A stretch of DNA of 6,986 bases, taken from Pseudobdellovibrionaceae bacterium. GTDB taxonomy: Bacteria; Bdellovibrionota; Bdellovibrionia; Bdellovibrionales; JAMPXM01. The notes beneath the pieces were generated by a model. That model did not search any database, was not told the origin of the DNA, and saw nothing but the letters and a program-made list of their open reading frames with translations. The stretch lies in the NCBI GenBank assembly GCA_913776405.1, contig CAJYOV010000620.1:1-6986 (forward strand), in the 5' to 3' direction. Position 1 is the stretch's first letter, and every line of letters starts with the position of its first letter. This document shows positions 1 to 4,757 of this stretch, piece after piece. Position numbers and translations under genes: made by a program.

Positions 1-2
1 TT

Positions 3-233
3 TTCGATCACTCAAACGTGAGCGACGTTCTAAAGAAATTCGACGGCGAGCTCGAAGCTTCAAACGCCGATCGAGTCCAGGGACTTCTTTCAAAACTTCT
101 CGATCGCAAAACGATGATCGAAAAGAAGAGCTACATCGAAAGTCTAGGCCGCGACGATTACGAACTTCTCGTGCGCGCCTACTTCCAGCTCGTCGACAAA
201 ACCATTCTAGCCCACTCGAATCTCCGCCACTAA
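3..233 (+). CDS. Small helical protein of unknown function, 5' end cut by window edge
   Basis: An open frame enters from the left edge with no stop before base 3 and ends at TAA 231-233. The first in-window start candidate is GTG at 18 (71 residues). No Shine-Dalgarno-like sequence precedes it and the frame stays open upstream, so I think the true start lies outside the window. The visible product is charged and predicted helical throughout (many Leu, Lys, Asp, Glu). It has no signal peptide, membrane segment, cysteine or catalytic motif, and it ends in AHSNLRH. This suggests a cytoplasmic protein or the C-terminal helical tail of one. I do not recognise the family. The next gene starts 16 bases after the stop, with a terminator-like hairpin between them. 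I am fairly sure it is coding because codon use is similar to the following genes; the function is unknown. Confidence 0.6.
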   Translation, partial: FDHSNVSDVLKKFDGELEASNADRVQGLLSKLLDRKTMIEKKSYIESLGRDDYELLVRAYFQLVDKTILAHSNLRH

Positions 234-241
234 CGACCGAT

Positions 242-261
242 GAGAAGGCATGCGCCTTCTC
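242..261 (+). terminator. Perfect 8-bp hairpin between two genes; loop contains the next gene's ATG
   Basis: GAGAAGGC (242-249) and GCCTTCTC (254-261) are perfect reverse complements around the loop ATGC (250-253). ACCG (236-239) and CGGT (262-265) can extend the stem across a two-base bulge. It lies 8 bases after the stop at 233 and is followed by a T-rich stretch, TTTCTTGTTTTC (265-276). Geometry fits an imperfect intrinsic terminator for the upstream gene, but the loop also contains the ATG of the downstream gene and the stem contains its only purine-rich stretch. It may therefore control translation as well as, or instead of, termination. Confidence 0.45.
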
Positions 262-534
262 CGGTTTCTTGTTTTCATTCTCGCATTTTGCGTTCAGGTG
301 ACGCCATCGAAGGCGCGCGCGGAATACCGTGCGTACCAGCTTTCGATTATTGACTCGACTTCAGGCCAGAAGCGCACGGTGATCTCAACGCTCGACGATC
401 AGCAATACCCGACCTACCATCCGATTCGTTCTAGCGAGCGCGTTGTTCTTGAAGACCATTGGCGCTGCACAAAAAGAACGGATATCTCTCAAGATCCTCT
501 TCAAAAAATTTGCCCCAATCCCAGGAAAAAATAA
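250..534 (+). CDS. Small exported protein of unknown function (94 aa)
   Basis: This is a 94-residue protein starting at ATG 250. Residues 1-24 form a typical Sec signal peptide: Arg at 2 and 5, a hydrophobic core LLRFLVFILAFCVQV, and a probable signal peptidase I site after ARA (about residue 24). The mature part is about 70 residues and begins EYRAYQLSII. It contains a possible beta-rich segment (KRTVISTLDDQQYPTYHP) and two cysteines near the C-terminus (in WRCTK and KICPNP) that could form a disulfide in the periplasm. No enzyme motif is visible. The only alternative in-frame start near the front, GTG 298, would destroy the signal peptide, so ATG 250 is preferred even though its ribosome-binding stretch lies in a hairpin stem. 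I do not recognise a named family. Secretion is inferred with good confidence; function is unknown. Confidence 0.7.
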   Translation: MRLLRFLVFILAFCVQVTPSKARAEYRAYQLSIIDSTSGQKRTVISTLDDQQYPTYHPIRSSERVVLEDHWRCTKRTDISQDPLQKICPNPRKK

Positions 535-598
535 CTTCGGCCAAATGGCCAGATCCCCGCGACTAGAGCCTCGCACGAGCGGCTTTCGCAGGGCCTCA

Positions 599-607
599 TG
601 CTAAACT
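599..607 (+). promoter_or_regulatory. Possible extended -10 element placing transcription start at the ATG
   Basis: TG-C-TAAACT (599-607) resembles an extended -10 hexamer (TGnTATAAT, four of six hexamer matches). The expected start, 6-7 bases downstream, would be at or next to the ATG at 614. That would give a leaderless mRNA, which would fit the poor Shine-Dalgarno sequence there (only GAAAG at 608-612). No -35 hexamer is visible. Weak evidence. Confidence 0.22.
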
Positions 608-613
608 GAAAGC

Positions 614-2149
614 ATGTCGGACATGAGCGTATCGAATGCCTCTCGAGACAACTCGAGACAGCTCGATGAACTGAAGCAAGAACACGAACAAAAACTTGCC
701 AAACTTCGCGCGGACCAAAAACGCGAAGAAGAGAACCTTCGTTCTTCAGGCGATGCAGCCGTAAACCATATCCGCAAGACTACAGATGAGCGCATCGAGA
801 GCGCTCGCTCTCAGGCCAATGCAAAAATTCAGCGAGAAGACGCGACCTTGAAGAAGGACTACAGCGCTCTCAAGCGACGCGCATCTCTTCAAAACGAAAC
901 GCTCGGCGATGAAATTAACGAGGCCCAAGATCGGGCCGATCAATCGATCTCAGCGAATCGTCGCCGCGAAGAGCGTACAATCGCGCAGTCACAGCAAAAG
1001 TTAAAAGAGTTTTTGTCCGCTCAAAAAGACCTGCGTGATCGTGCGCAGAGAAGCTCGACCGACGAGTTGCGCACGCTCCAGCAGAAGACAAACGAAGAGC
1101 GTAAAAAAACGATTGTCGAGTCGAATCAGGAGCTCCGCGATCTCGAGCAACAACAGAAACTTCGCGCTGAAGACCTGAAAACGCAAAACAAGCAGACCTA
1201 TCAAGCGACGAAGGCTGAGGCGCAACAACGACTCTCAGAACTTCACCGAGAGAACGAGGCGCAGCTCACAAAAGAACGCTCTCGCGCTCAAGACGAATTC
1301 AACACGATTCGGAAAAAGACCGTCGACGAAGTCCACAGCGAAGAGCATAAGGGCCGCATCGCTCTCAAGACTCAAGCGGATGAAAATCAACGGAAGCTTG
1401 AAAACAATCGCGCTCGTGCCCTCACCACAAATGAGAAAACGCAAAAAATGTACTCTGATGAAAGTCAGCGCATTGAAGCGGAAGGCACTCAAGACATTCA
1501 GCAGCGGAAAGAGAAATACGCTCATCTTCGTCTCGAGCAAGAGCGCGCGAATAAAGCTGAACTCAAAGAGCTCGAGCAAGAACAAACGGCTCGCGAGACT
1601 CAACTGCGGGGCGAACACGAGAACCGCATCGAACGCACCGTAAAAACGCTCGATGGCGAACTTAAAAATCAGCAGGCCGAGTTCAAAGAGAAATACAAAA
1701 AAGACGGCGAATCCTATAAAGCCGCCCTCGGCAATCAGAAGGAAATCTACTTGAAAGAGCGCTACAAAGAGAGCGCCCGCCAAGATAAATTTAACGATCT
1801 AACAACTCGTCGCTCAACCGACCCGTTCTACCAGCCGAAGTCGTTCGATGCGACACTCACGGAGAATGAGGGCTCTTACGAATTGACCGCGAAAGTCGCG
1901 CCCCATGAGAAAGACAATGTGACCGTGCGCGTGCGCGACGGCAAAGTCACTCTCAGCGCGGCACGGACATATGAGCAAAGTTTTGAGGATAAAGGCGTAA
2001 AGGCCAGCACCAATTCACATCAGACGTTCCGTCAGGAATTTAAATTGGATAAGCCAGCCGACACAAAGAATGTGATTACGCAAATTAAAGACGATGGGTC
2101 GATACGTGCGATCATTCCGAAAAAAGGTTTCCGAACACCGAAGGTCTAA
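614..2149 (+). CDS. Long coiled-coil protein with C-terminal alpha-crystallin (Hsp20) domain
   Basis: This 511-residue protein has two parts. Residues about 10-395 are almost entirely Glu, Lys, Gln, Arg, Asp, Asn, Ala, Leu and Ser. The first proline is at residue 404, and there is no Cys or Trp in the protein, as expected for a very long helical coiled coil. Residues about 405-505 match an alpha-crystallin/Hsp20 domain: DPFY, then FDATLTE, a YELTAKV strand, the DNVTVRVRDGKVTLS strand pair, TFRQEFKL, and a final DDGSIRAIIPKKG strand with GSI where the family usually has GVL. A canonical C-terminal I-x-I/V tail is not obvious, since only FRTPKV follows the domain. Ordinary small heat-shock proteins are about 140-200 residues, so the N-terminal arm is exceptional. 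Expected role: ATP-independent binding of unfolding protein, with the arm giving oligomerisation or tethering. No signal peptide, so probably cytoplasmic. An in-frame TAA at 602 limits the start to ATG 614 or ATG 623. The domain call is firm; the role of the arm is inference. Confidence 0.88.
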   Translation: MSDMSVSNASRDNSRQLDELKQEHEQKLAKLRADQKREEENLRSSGDAAVNHIRKTTDERIESARSQANAKIQREDATLKKDYSALKRRASLQNETLGDEINEAQDRADQSISANRRREERTIAQSQQKLKEFLSAQKDLRDRAQRSSTDELRTLQQKTNEERKKTIVESNQELRDLEQQQKLRAEDLKTQNKQTYQATKAEAQQRLSELHRENEAQLTKERSRAQDEFNTIRKKTVDEVHSEEHKGRIALKTQADENQRKLENNRARALTTNEKTQKMYSDESQRIEAEGTQDIQQRKEKYAHLRLEQERANKAELKELEQEQTARETQLRGEHENRIERTVKTLDGELKNQQAEFKEKYKKDGESYKAALGNQKEIYLKERYKESARQDKFNDLTTRRSTDPFYQPKSFDATLTENEGSYELTAKVAPHEKDNVTVRVRDGKVTLSAARTYEQSFEDKGVKASTNSHQTFRQEFKLDKPADTKNVITQIKDDGSIRAIIPKKGFRTPKV

Positions 2150-2173
2150 ACTTTAAAACTTAGTTTTTCTTCG
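2139..2173. terminator. Weak interrupted inverted repeat between convergent gene ends
   Basis: CGAAG (2139-2143) pairs with CTTCG (2169-2173), and AAACT (2148-2152) pairs with AGTTT (2162-2166) inside it. The structure covers the stop codons of both convergent genes, which are only 10 bases apart, and T-rich tracts occur on either strand. It could serve as a shared bidirectional terminator, but the stem is AT-rich and interrupted. Confidence 0.3.
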
Positions 2174-2402
2174 TGAGGTAGACGATTTCGCTCATGGCGA
2201 ATCGCAAACGACCATGAAGATCTTCGAGCTGAGCGAGGTTCGCGCGCAATTGCTCGATCACATCTGTTTCAACGACGTGGCGATCTGAAATCTCGTGATA
2301 AGTTTGACGGTACGATGGCGAACGAAGCTCTTGATCGAGAGCTGCCGTCGATGCGGATTCATTCGCGGCCGTCGCTACTGTCAGATTCATTAGATTCGTC
2401 AT
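2160..2402 (-). CDS. Small helical protein of unknown function (80 aa)
   Basis: This 80-residue protein reads from ATG 2402-2400 to TAA 2162-2160. A strong ribosome-binding site, AGGAG at 2412-2408 on the minus strand, sits five bases before the ATG, which supports both the gene and its start. The N-terminal third is small and polar (Ala, Ser, Thr, Asn rich, probably flexible). Residues about 44-80 form an amphipathic helical segment with Leu spacing, including EQLRANLAQLEDLHGRLRF. No signal peptide, Cys or catalytic motif is visible. It could be a small adaptor or dimerising cytoplasmic protein, but I recognise no family. It is convergent with the coiled-coil/Hsp20 gene and 162 bases downstream of the metalloprotease gene on the same strand, with its own promoter candidate at 2475-2502. 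The gene is well supported; function is unknown. Confidence 0.72.
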   Translation of the reverse strand: MTNLMNLTVATAANESASTAALDQELRSPSYRQTYHEISDRHVVETDVIEQLRANLAQLEDLHGRLRFAMSEIVYLTKKN

Positions 2403-2407
2403 CGCGT

Positions 2408-2412
2408 CTCCT
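2408..2412 (-). promoter_or_regulatory. Ribosome-binding site AGGAG
   Basis: The minus strand reads AGGAG-ACGCG-ATG, a canonical spacing of five bases. It fixes the start of the 80-residue gene at 2402 rather than at the second Met, codon 5. Confidence 0.75.
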
Positions 2413-2415
2413 AAA

Positions 2416-2444
2416 GGGTCGGGTCAGAGTCTCGGGTCAGGGTC
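2416..2444 (-). repeat. Four GACCC motifs in the leader of the 80-residue gene
   Basis: On the plus strand GGGTC occurs at 2416, 2421, 2434 and 2440, and the nine-mer TCGGGTCAG is repeated exactly at 2419-2427 and 2432-2440. The block ends four bases upstream of the AGGAG ribosome-binding site and lies downstream of the promoter candidate, so it would be in the mRNA leader. It may be a protein or RNA binding site, or simply low-complexity sequence. Confidence 0.45.
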
Positions 2445-2474
2445 GCTTCCGGCCAACCGCATTGATCTCTTAAG

Positions 2475-2502
2475 ATCCTAGCGTTTGGTCGAGGTGTCTC
2501 AA
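2475..2502 (-). promoter_or_regulatory. Sigma-70-like promoter for the 80-residue gene
   Basis: On the minus strand TTGAGA (2502-2497, five of six matches to TTGACA) is followed after 16 bases by TAGGAT (2480-2475, four of six matches to TATAAT). The expected start near 2467 would leave a leader of about 65 bases. A small inverted repeat, GATCT/AGATC (2464-2477), spans the -10 and start region. The match is moderate and no experiment supports it. Confidence 0.4.
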
Positions 2503-2526
2503 CTTAAATTACCTTACATTTCATGG

Positions 2527-2547
2527 CCTGAGTCAGACGATCTCAGG
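2527..2547 (-). repeat. Inverted repeat just after the metalloprotease gene
   Basis: CCTGAG (2527-2532) and CTCAGG (2542-2547) form a 6-bp stem with a nine-base loop, 17 bases past the stop of the metalloprotease gene. No U-tract follows on the minus strand, so it is at best a processing or rho-assisted 3' hairpin. Confidence 0.25.
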
Positions 2548-2564
2548 TCAGGAAGTTATTACTC

Positions 2565-3179
2565 TTAGTATTCGCACTTAACTGAACTGAGATCGTTTTC
2601 GGAAAGCTTGCGGCGCTCTGTATTGTTAGGAAGGCTGCGCGCCATCACACTGCCACTCGCATTCGAGTGAGCTAAGCCTAAAACGTGGCCCATTTCATGG
2701 AGCACTAAGCTCTGCATATCAACATCGGTTCTCGCAAGGTTTTGTCCATACGAAAACGTGAAATCTTTAGCGTTTAAGCGGATATCGGCTTCGTAAATGC
2801 GATCGCCGGCCCAGTAAACTGTCGTGCGAGCTTGTTCATTGTCTTTCTCGTTTTCCCACTGATTCATATAATAGATCACGTTGTGGCCGTCCTGAGCGGG
2901 CTTACCGTTGGTCTCAACCCAGCCGCCGATCTTTATGACCTCGCGCCCGATCTGCTTATTCCAGATAGCCGCAGCTTCTTTAATATCGTCGTTAAATTCA
3001 GTAGGCACAGTTGCGTCGATGTACATGACCACCGGCACTTGCGAGCCCCATGAAACACGCTGCAACTCGCTGTTTTGAACGAAGTTGCACGAGGTCTCTG
3101 GGCTTGGGCGTCCTGCGCAAGCTTGGAGGGCGAGGCCTGAGAATACTAAAAGTGAAACTGTAGCGATCAGTCTTAACAT
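2565..3179 (-). CDS. Matrixin-like zinc metalloprotease, lipoprotein (204 aa)
   Basis: This is a 204-residue protein with a lipoprotein signal peptide: a hydrophobic stretch from residue 2 to about 18 and lipobox LQAC with Cys21 as the lipidation site. The catalytic signature HEMGHVLGLAH (His161, Glu162, His165, His171) is the metzincin zinc motif HExxHxxGxxH. It is followed by the Met-turn SVM (Met179), as in matrixins/peptidase family M10. The N-terminal half of the mature protein (SWGSQVPVVMYI, then IKEAAAIWNKQIGREVIKI) is a typical matrixin strand-helix entry. Cys31 and Cys202 could form a disulfide between the two ends. There is no propeptide cysteine switch, so activity may be controlled otherwise. 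It should be a membrane-anchored endopeptidase on the periplasmic or outer face; the substrate is unknown. The ATG at 3179 lacks a clear ribosome-binding site, but it gives the exact signal peptide. Family assignment is firm. Confidence 0.9.
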   Translation of the reverse strand: MLRLIATVSLLVFSGLALQACAGRPSPETSCNFVQNSELQRVSWGSQVPVVMYIDATVPTEFNDDIKEAAAIWNKQIGREVIKIGGWVETNGKPAQDGHNVIYYMNQWENEKDNEQARTTVYWAGDRIYEADIRLNAKDFTFSYGQNLARTDVDMQSLVLHEMGHVLGLAHSNASGSVMARSLPNNTERRKLSENDLSSVKCEY

Positions 3180-3550
3180 GCCTGTCTCTATCGCAAGAAG
3201 AAGGCCCCACCCCGATTTTCTGCCACCACTTTAAGCAGCTGAAACGACGGAGGTTTTCGGGAGAAACAAGCTTCGGCACTTGGAGCCTGACTGACTTCCA
3301 AGTTACGGCGTGGCCCCGAAAACGAACGTCCACAGTCTCGGACAATTGCGCAACGCATTGAAAGTCCTCGGGATTCGGTGAGTGTCTAAGGAACTAACAG
3401 TGTTTAACCGGGAAACGGCCCTGAATTGACCGTCCCAACTTTCCCCAACGTTCGAGAAAGCCCCGGGGCTCAAAACGGCCAGATCGAACAGATTTGAGTA
3501 CGAGGAATTTGCGGTGACTTTGTGGCCCTGATCGCGATGGCCCTTCGCTT

Positions 3551-3619
3551 GCTCTATAGGTTGTCAGCTGCTTCGAGCAGCTCCACTTCGGCTCTCCCAC
3601 TTTCGTGGAACCTACGAGC
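3551..3619 (-). ncRNA. Candidate structured RNA with three-way junction (unknown class)
   Basis: The outer helix pairs GCTC plus TAGGTT (3551-3554, 3557-3562) with AACCTA plus GAGC (3609-3614, 3616-3619), a total of 10 bp around a small internal loop. It encloses two hairpins: AGCTGCT/AGCAGCT (3566-3582, three-base loop) and CCAC/GTGG (3597-3608). Read on the minus strand the second hairpin has a GAAA (GNRA) tetraloop, which favours that strand. The sequence does not match the core motifs I remember for RNase P RNA, tmRNA, SRP RNA, 6S RNA or common riboswitches. Pairing is seen directly; that it is a transcribed functional RNA is inference. Confidence 0.35.
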
Positions 3620-3648
3620 CCACCACCCACCAACAAACCTGCCTGCAC

Positions 3649-3679
3649 GGATCGGAAAGGGAGCTACCTCCCCCGATCC
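3649..3679. repeat. Long hairpin, 7 bp plus 5 bp with a three-base bulge
   Basis: GGATCGG (3649-3655) pairs with CCGATCC (3673-3679), and GGGAG (3659-3663) with CTCCC (3668-3672), leaving AAA bulged and CTAC as the loop. All 12 pairs are Watson-Crick. It lies 30 bases beyond the branched fold at 3551-3619 and could belong to the same RNA. Neither strand has a U-tract after it, so it is not a plain terminator. Confidence 0.5.
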
Positions 3680-3720
3680 CGCCTGCCATTTCGAAGTCGA
3701 TAAGTTTTATGAATGGAAGG

Positions 3721-3747
3721 AATAAAAGCGCTCTTGGATTAAGAGCG
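3721..3747 (-). terminator. Intrinsic terminator of the response-regulator gene
   Basis: On the minus strand CGCTCTT (3747-3741), loop AATCC and AAGAGCG (3735-3729) form a perfect 7-bp stem, followed after one base by TTTTATT (3727-3721). The stop codon 3741-3739 lies at the stem-loop boundary. Stem plus T-tract is a good rho-independent terminator and separates the regulator from the downstream intergenic region. Confidence 0.72.
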
Positions 3748-4452
3748 GCTTGCGAAACGGTAACCGACACCACGAACGGTTTCGATTTGGTTGCCGACAG
3801 CGCCAAGCTTTTTGCGAAGGCTGGCCATATGAACGTCGATCGTACGATCTGTGACGTTCAAATTCCCAAGAGCGCGTTCGCGCAGCTTTTCGCGCGTGAG
3901 AACGCGACCCGTCTGCTTCAACAGCTCACCGAGGATTTTAAACTCAGTCAAAGTTAGCGCGACCTCAGCCCCATCGACCGTGACCTTGTGGGCAGAGAAA
4001 TCGATGAACACGTTGTCGTGCTGAATGCGAGTGTCAGGACCCGATGGCATCTGAACGTCGGCCTTCGAGTCGCCAACGACGGCGAGATCGGTCCGACGAG
4101 CGAGAGCCTTAATGCGAGCCGCGAGTTCTTTTGGATAAAAGGGCTTGGTTACGTAATCGTCCGCCCCTAAATCCAGCGCATTTACTTTGTCGTCTTCGCC
4201 GGAGAGGCCCGTGACCATGATGATGGGGAGGCGGCCGAAGTTTTGACTCGCACGAACTTCACGTACAGCCTCAACGCCGGTTTTACCTGGGAGAATTTGA
4301 TCTAGCAAAAGAAGGTCGGGACGATTCGACTGAATCTCTTCCATCAAGTTCAAACCGTTGTCGAGGGCGAAAACTTGAAAACCTTCTTCTTCGAGGAGGT
4401 TCTTGAGGATTTCGCGGATATCGCTTTCGTCCTCAACGACCATGACTTTCAT
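3739..4452 (-). CDS. OmpR/PhoB-family two-component response regulator (237 aa)
   Basis: It is a full-length, two-domain DNA-binding response regulator. The receiver domain (residues 1 to about 120) has the acidic pocket Glu7-Asp8, the phosphoacceptor Asp51 in LLLLDQILPG, the switch Thr81 in MVTG and the invariant Lys103 in TKPF, so all key residues are present. A linker of about 25 residues leads to a winged-helix domain (about 146-235). This shows the family hallmarks LTLTEFKILGELL, the recognition helix RTIDVHMASLRKKLG and the wing ETVRGVGYRF. Cytoplasmic; phosphorylation by a partner kinase would promote dimerisation and binding to direct-repeat DNA. No histidine kinase is encoded in the window, so the partner and regulon are unknown. 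The ATG at 4452 is preceded by AGGGA eight bases upstream. A weak TTCACA/TTAACT promoter candidate lies at 4493-4466. It diverges from the small membrane-protein gene at 4758. Confidence 0.95.
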   Translation of the reverse strand: MKVMVVEDESDIREILKNLLEEEGFQVFALDNGLNLMEEIQSNRPDLLLLDQILPGKTGVEAVREVRASQNFGRLPIIMVTGLSGEDDKVNALDLGADDYVTKPFYPKELAARIKALARRTDLAVVGDSKADVQMPSGPDTRIQHDNVFIDFSAHKVTVDGAEVALTLTEFKILGELLKQTGRVLTREKLRERALGNLNVTDRTIDVHMASLRKKLGAVGNQIETVRGVGYRFASRS

Positions 4453-4579
4453 TGATGCTGTCCCTAGTTAAAATCGTGTAGCCCTAATGTGAACCATGGC
4501 CTTCAGCAAGTAAATCACTTCGTGAGATTTCCTCGAGACAATCCCATACGAAGACAGCGAACACGCCGATCTGAATCGT

Positions 4580-4743
4580 GTCTTAACGATAAATTTGTCT
4601 TTAGTCTAAGTGGCGTGGCACTGGCGCGACACAGGAGACTCTCGTCTTAACACTGGCGCAGATGTTGAACTCTAAGTCTGCAGTCGCTACGTGCGCTGAC
4701 GAATTGTTAAGACGACCGCGCCTCCCCTCTCGTCTTAACAATT
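4580..4743. repeat. Cluster of four GTCTTAAC motifs (candidate operator array)
   Basis: GTCTTAAC occurs at 4580-4587, 4644-4651 and 4732-4739, and inverted (GTTAAGAC) at 4706-4713. Two copies sit in an exact 14-base direct repeat, CTCTCGTCTTAACA, at 4639-4652 and 4727-4740. The nine-mer CACTGGCGC is also duplicated, at 4619-4627 and 4651-4659. Four copies of an 8-mer in 165 bases, in the region between divergent genes, is far above chance. A regulator binding array is the natural reading, though an RNA-structural or repeat-element origin is possible. The divergently encoded response regulator is one candidate binder, by position only. Confidence 0.6.
4702..4743 (+). repeat. Perfect 14-bp inverted repeat before the membrane-protein gene
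   Basis: AATTGTTAAGACGA (4702-4715) and TCGTCTTAACAATT (4730-4743) are perfect reverse complements separated by 14 bases of C-rich spacer. The right arm ends four bases before the ribosome-binding site AGGAG at 4748. As DNA it resembles a dyad operator. As RNA it would be a stable stem abutting the translation start. No T-tract follows, so it is not a classical terminator. Confidence 0.7.
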
Positions 4744-4747
4744 GCAG

Positions 4748-4752
4748 AGGAG
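4748..4752 (+). promoter_or_regulatory. Ribosome-binding site AGGAG that sets the start at 4758
   Basis: AGGAG is followed by CTAGG and ATG, five bases of spacing. The frame stays open upstream to ATG 4662, but that codon has no ribosome-binding site, and the extra 32 residues would be encoded by the repeat cluster. Confidence 0.7.
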
Positions 4753-4757
4753 CTAGG

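Larger units (their letters stand above)
3180..3720. other. Long gene-free region with strong secondary-structure potential
   Basis: These 541 bases separate the start of the metalloprotease gene from the terminator of the response-regulator gene. The short open frames inside give composition-driven, unconvincing peptides without ribosome-binding sites. Visible structure includes ACTTGGA/TCCAAGT (3278-3303), the palindrome GCCCCGGGGC (3459-3468), ATCGCGAT (3531-3538), a branched fold at 3551-3619 and a 31-base hairpin at 3649-3679. I found no clear promoter for the metalloprotease gene, which must be transcribed from somewhere here. It may hold a long leader, a noncoding RNA, or decayed sequence. 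Confidence 0.5.

Noticed and set aside
1235..1783. 182-residue open frame on the minus strand, hydrophobic, inside the coiled-coil gene
   Set aside because: It is the mirror of a Lys/Glu-rich coding strand, whose complement reads as Phe and Leu codons. It has no ribosome-binding site, and the sense strand has a recognisable domain.
2998..3345. 115-residue minus-strand frame overlapping the metalloprotease start
   Set aside because: It overlaps the signal peptide and N-terminus of a firmly identified gene in another frame, with no ribosome-binding site and an implausible composition.
3357..3375. GAAAGTCC resembling the conserved core of RNase P RNA
   Set aside because: The surrounding bases do not continue with the conserved GGGCTCC segment, and the matching distal conserved region is absent.
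3447..3466. GTTCGAG resembling a tRNA T-loop
   Set aside because: No 5-bp T-stem surrounds it, and no anticodon arm or acceptor stem can be placed.
3394..3648. 84-residue minus-strand frame in the intergenic region
   Set aside because: Its codons run through the strongest predicted RNA helices; the peptide is rich in Gly, Ser and Arg without any domain, and no ribosome-binding site precedes it.
3522..3725. 67-residue plus-strand frame in the intergenic region
   Set aside because: It covers both strong hairpins, has low-complexity Ser and Pro runs and no supporting start signal.
4580..4743. Repeat cluster considered as a CRISPR array
   Set aside because: Repeat units are only 8-14 bases, in mixed orientation, with irregular spacing (64 and 88 bases between direct copies).
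4662..4757. Upstream extension of the 73-residue membrane protein to ATG 4662
   Set aside because: The added residues are encoded by the repeat cluster, have no ribosome-binding site before them and would put a basic, proline-containing stretch before the membrane helix. AGGAG at 4748 clearly serves ATG 4758.
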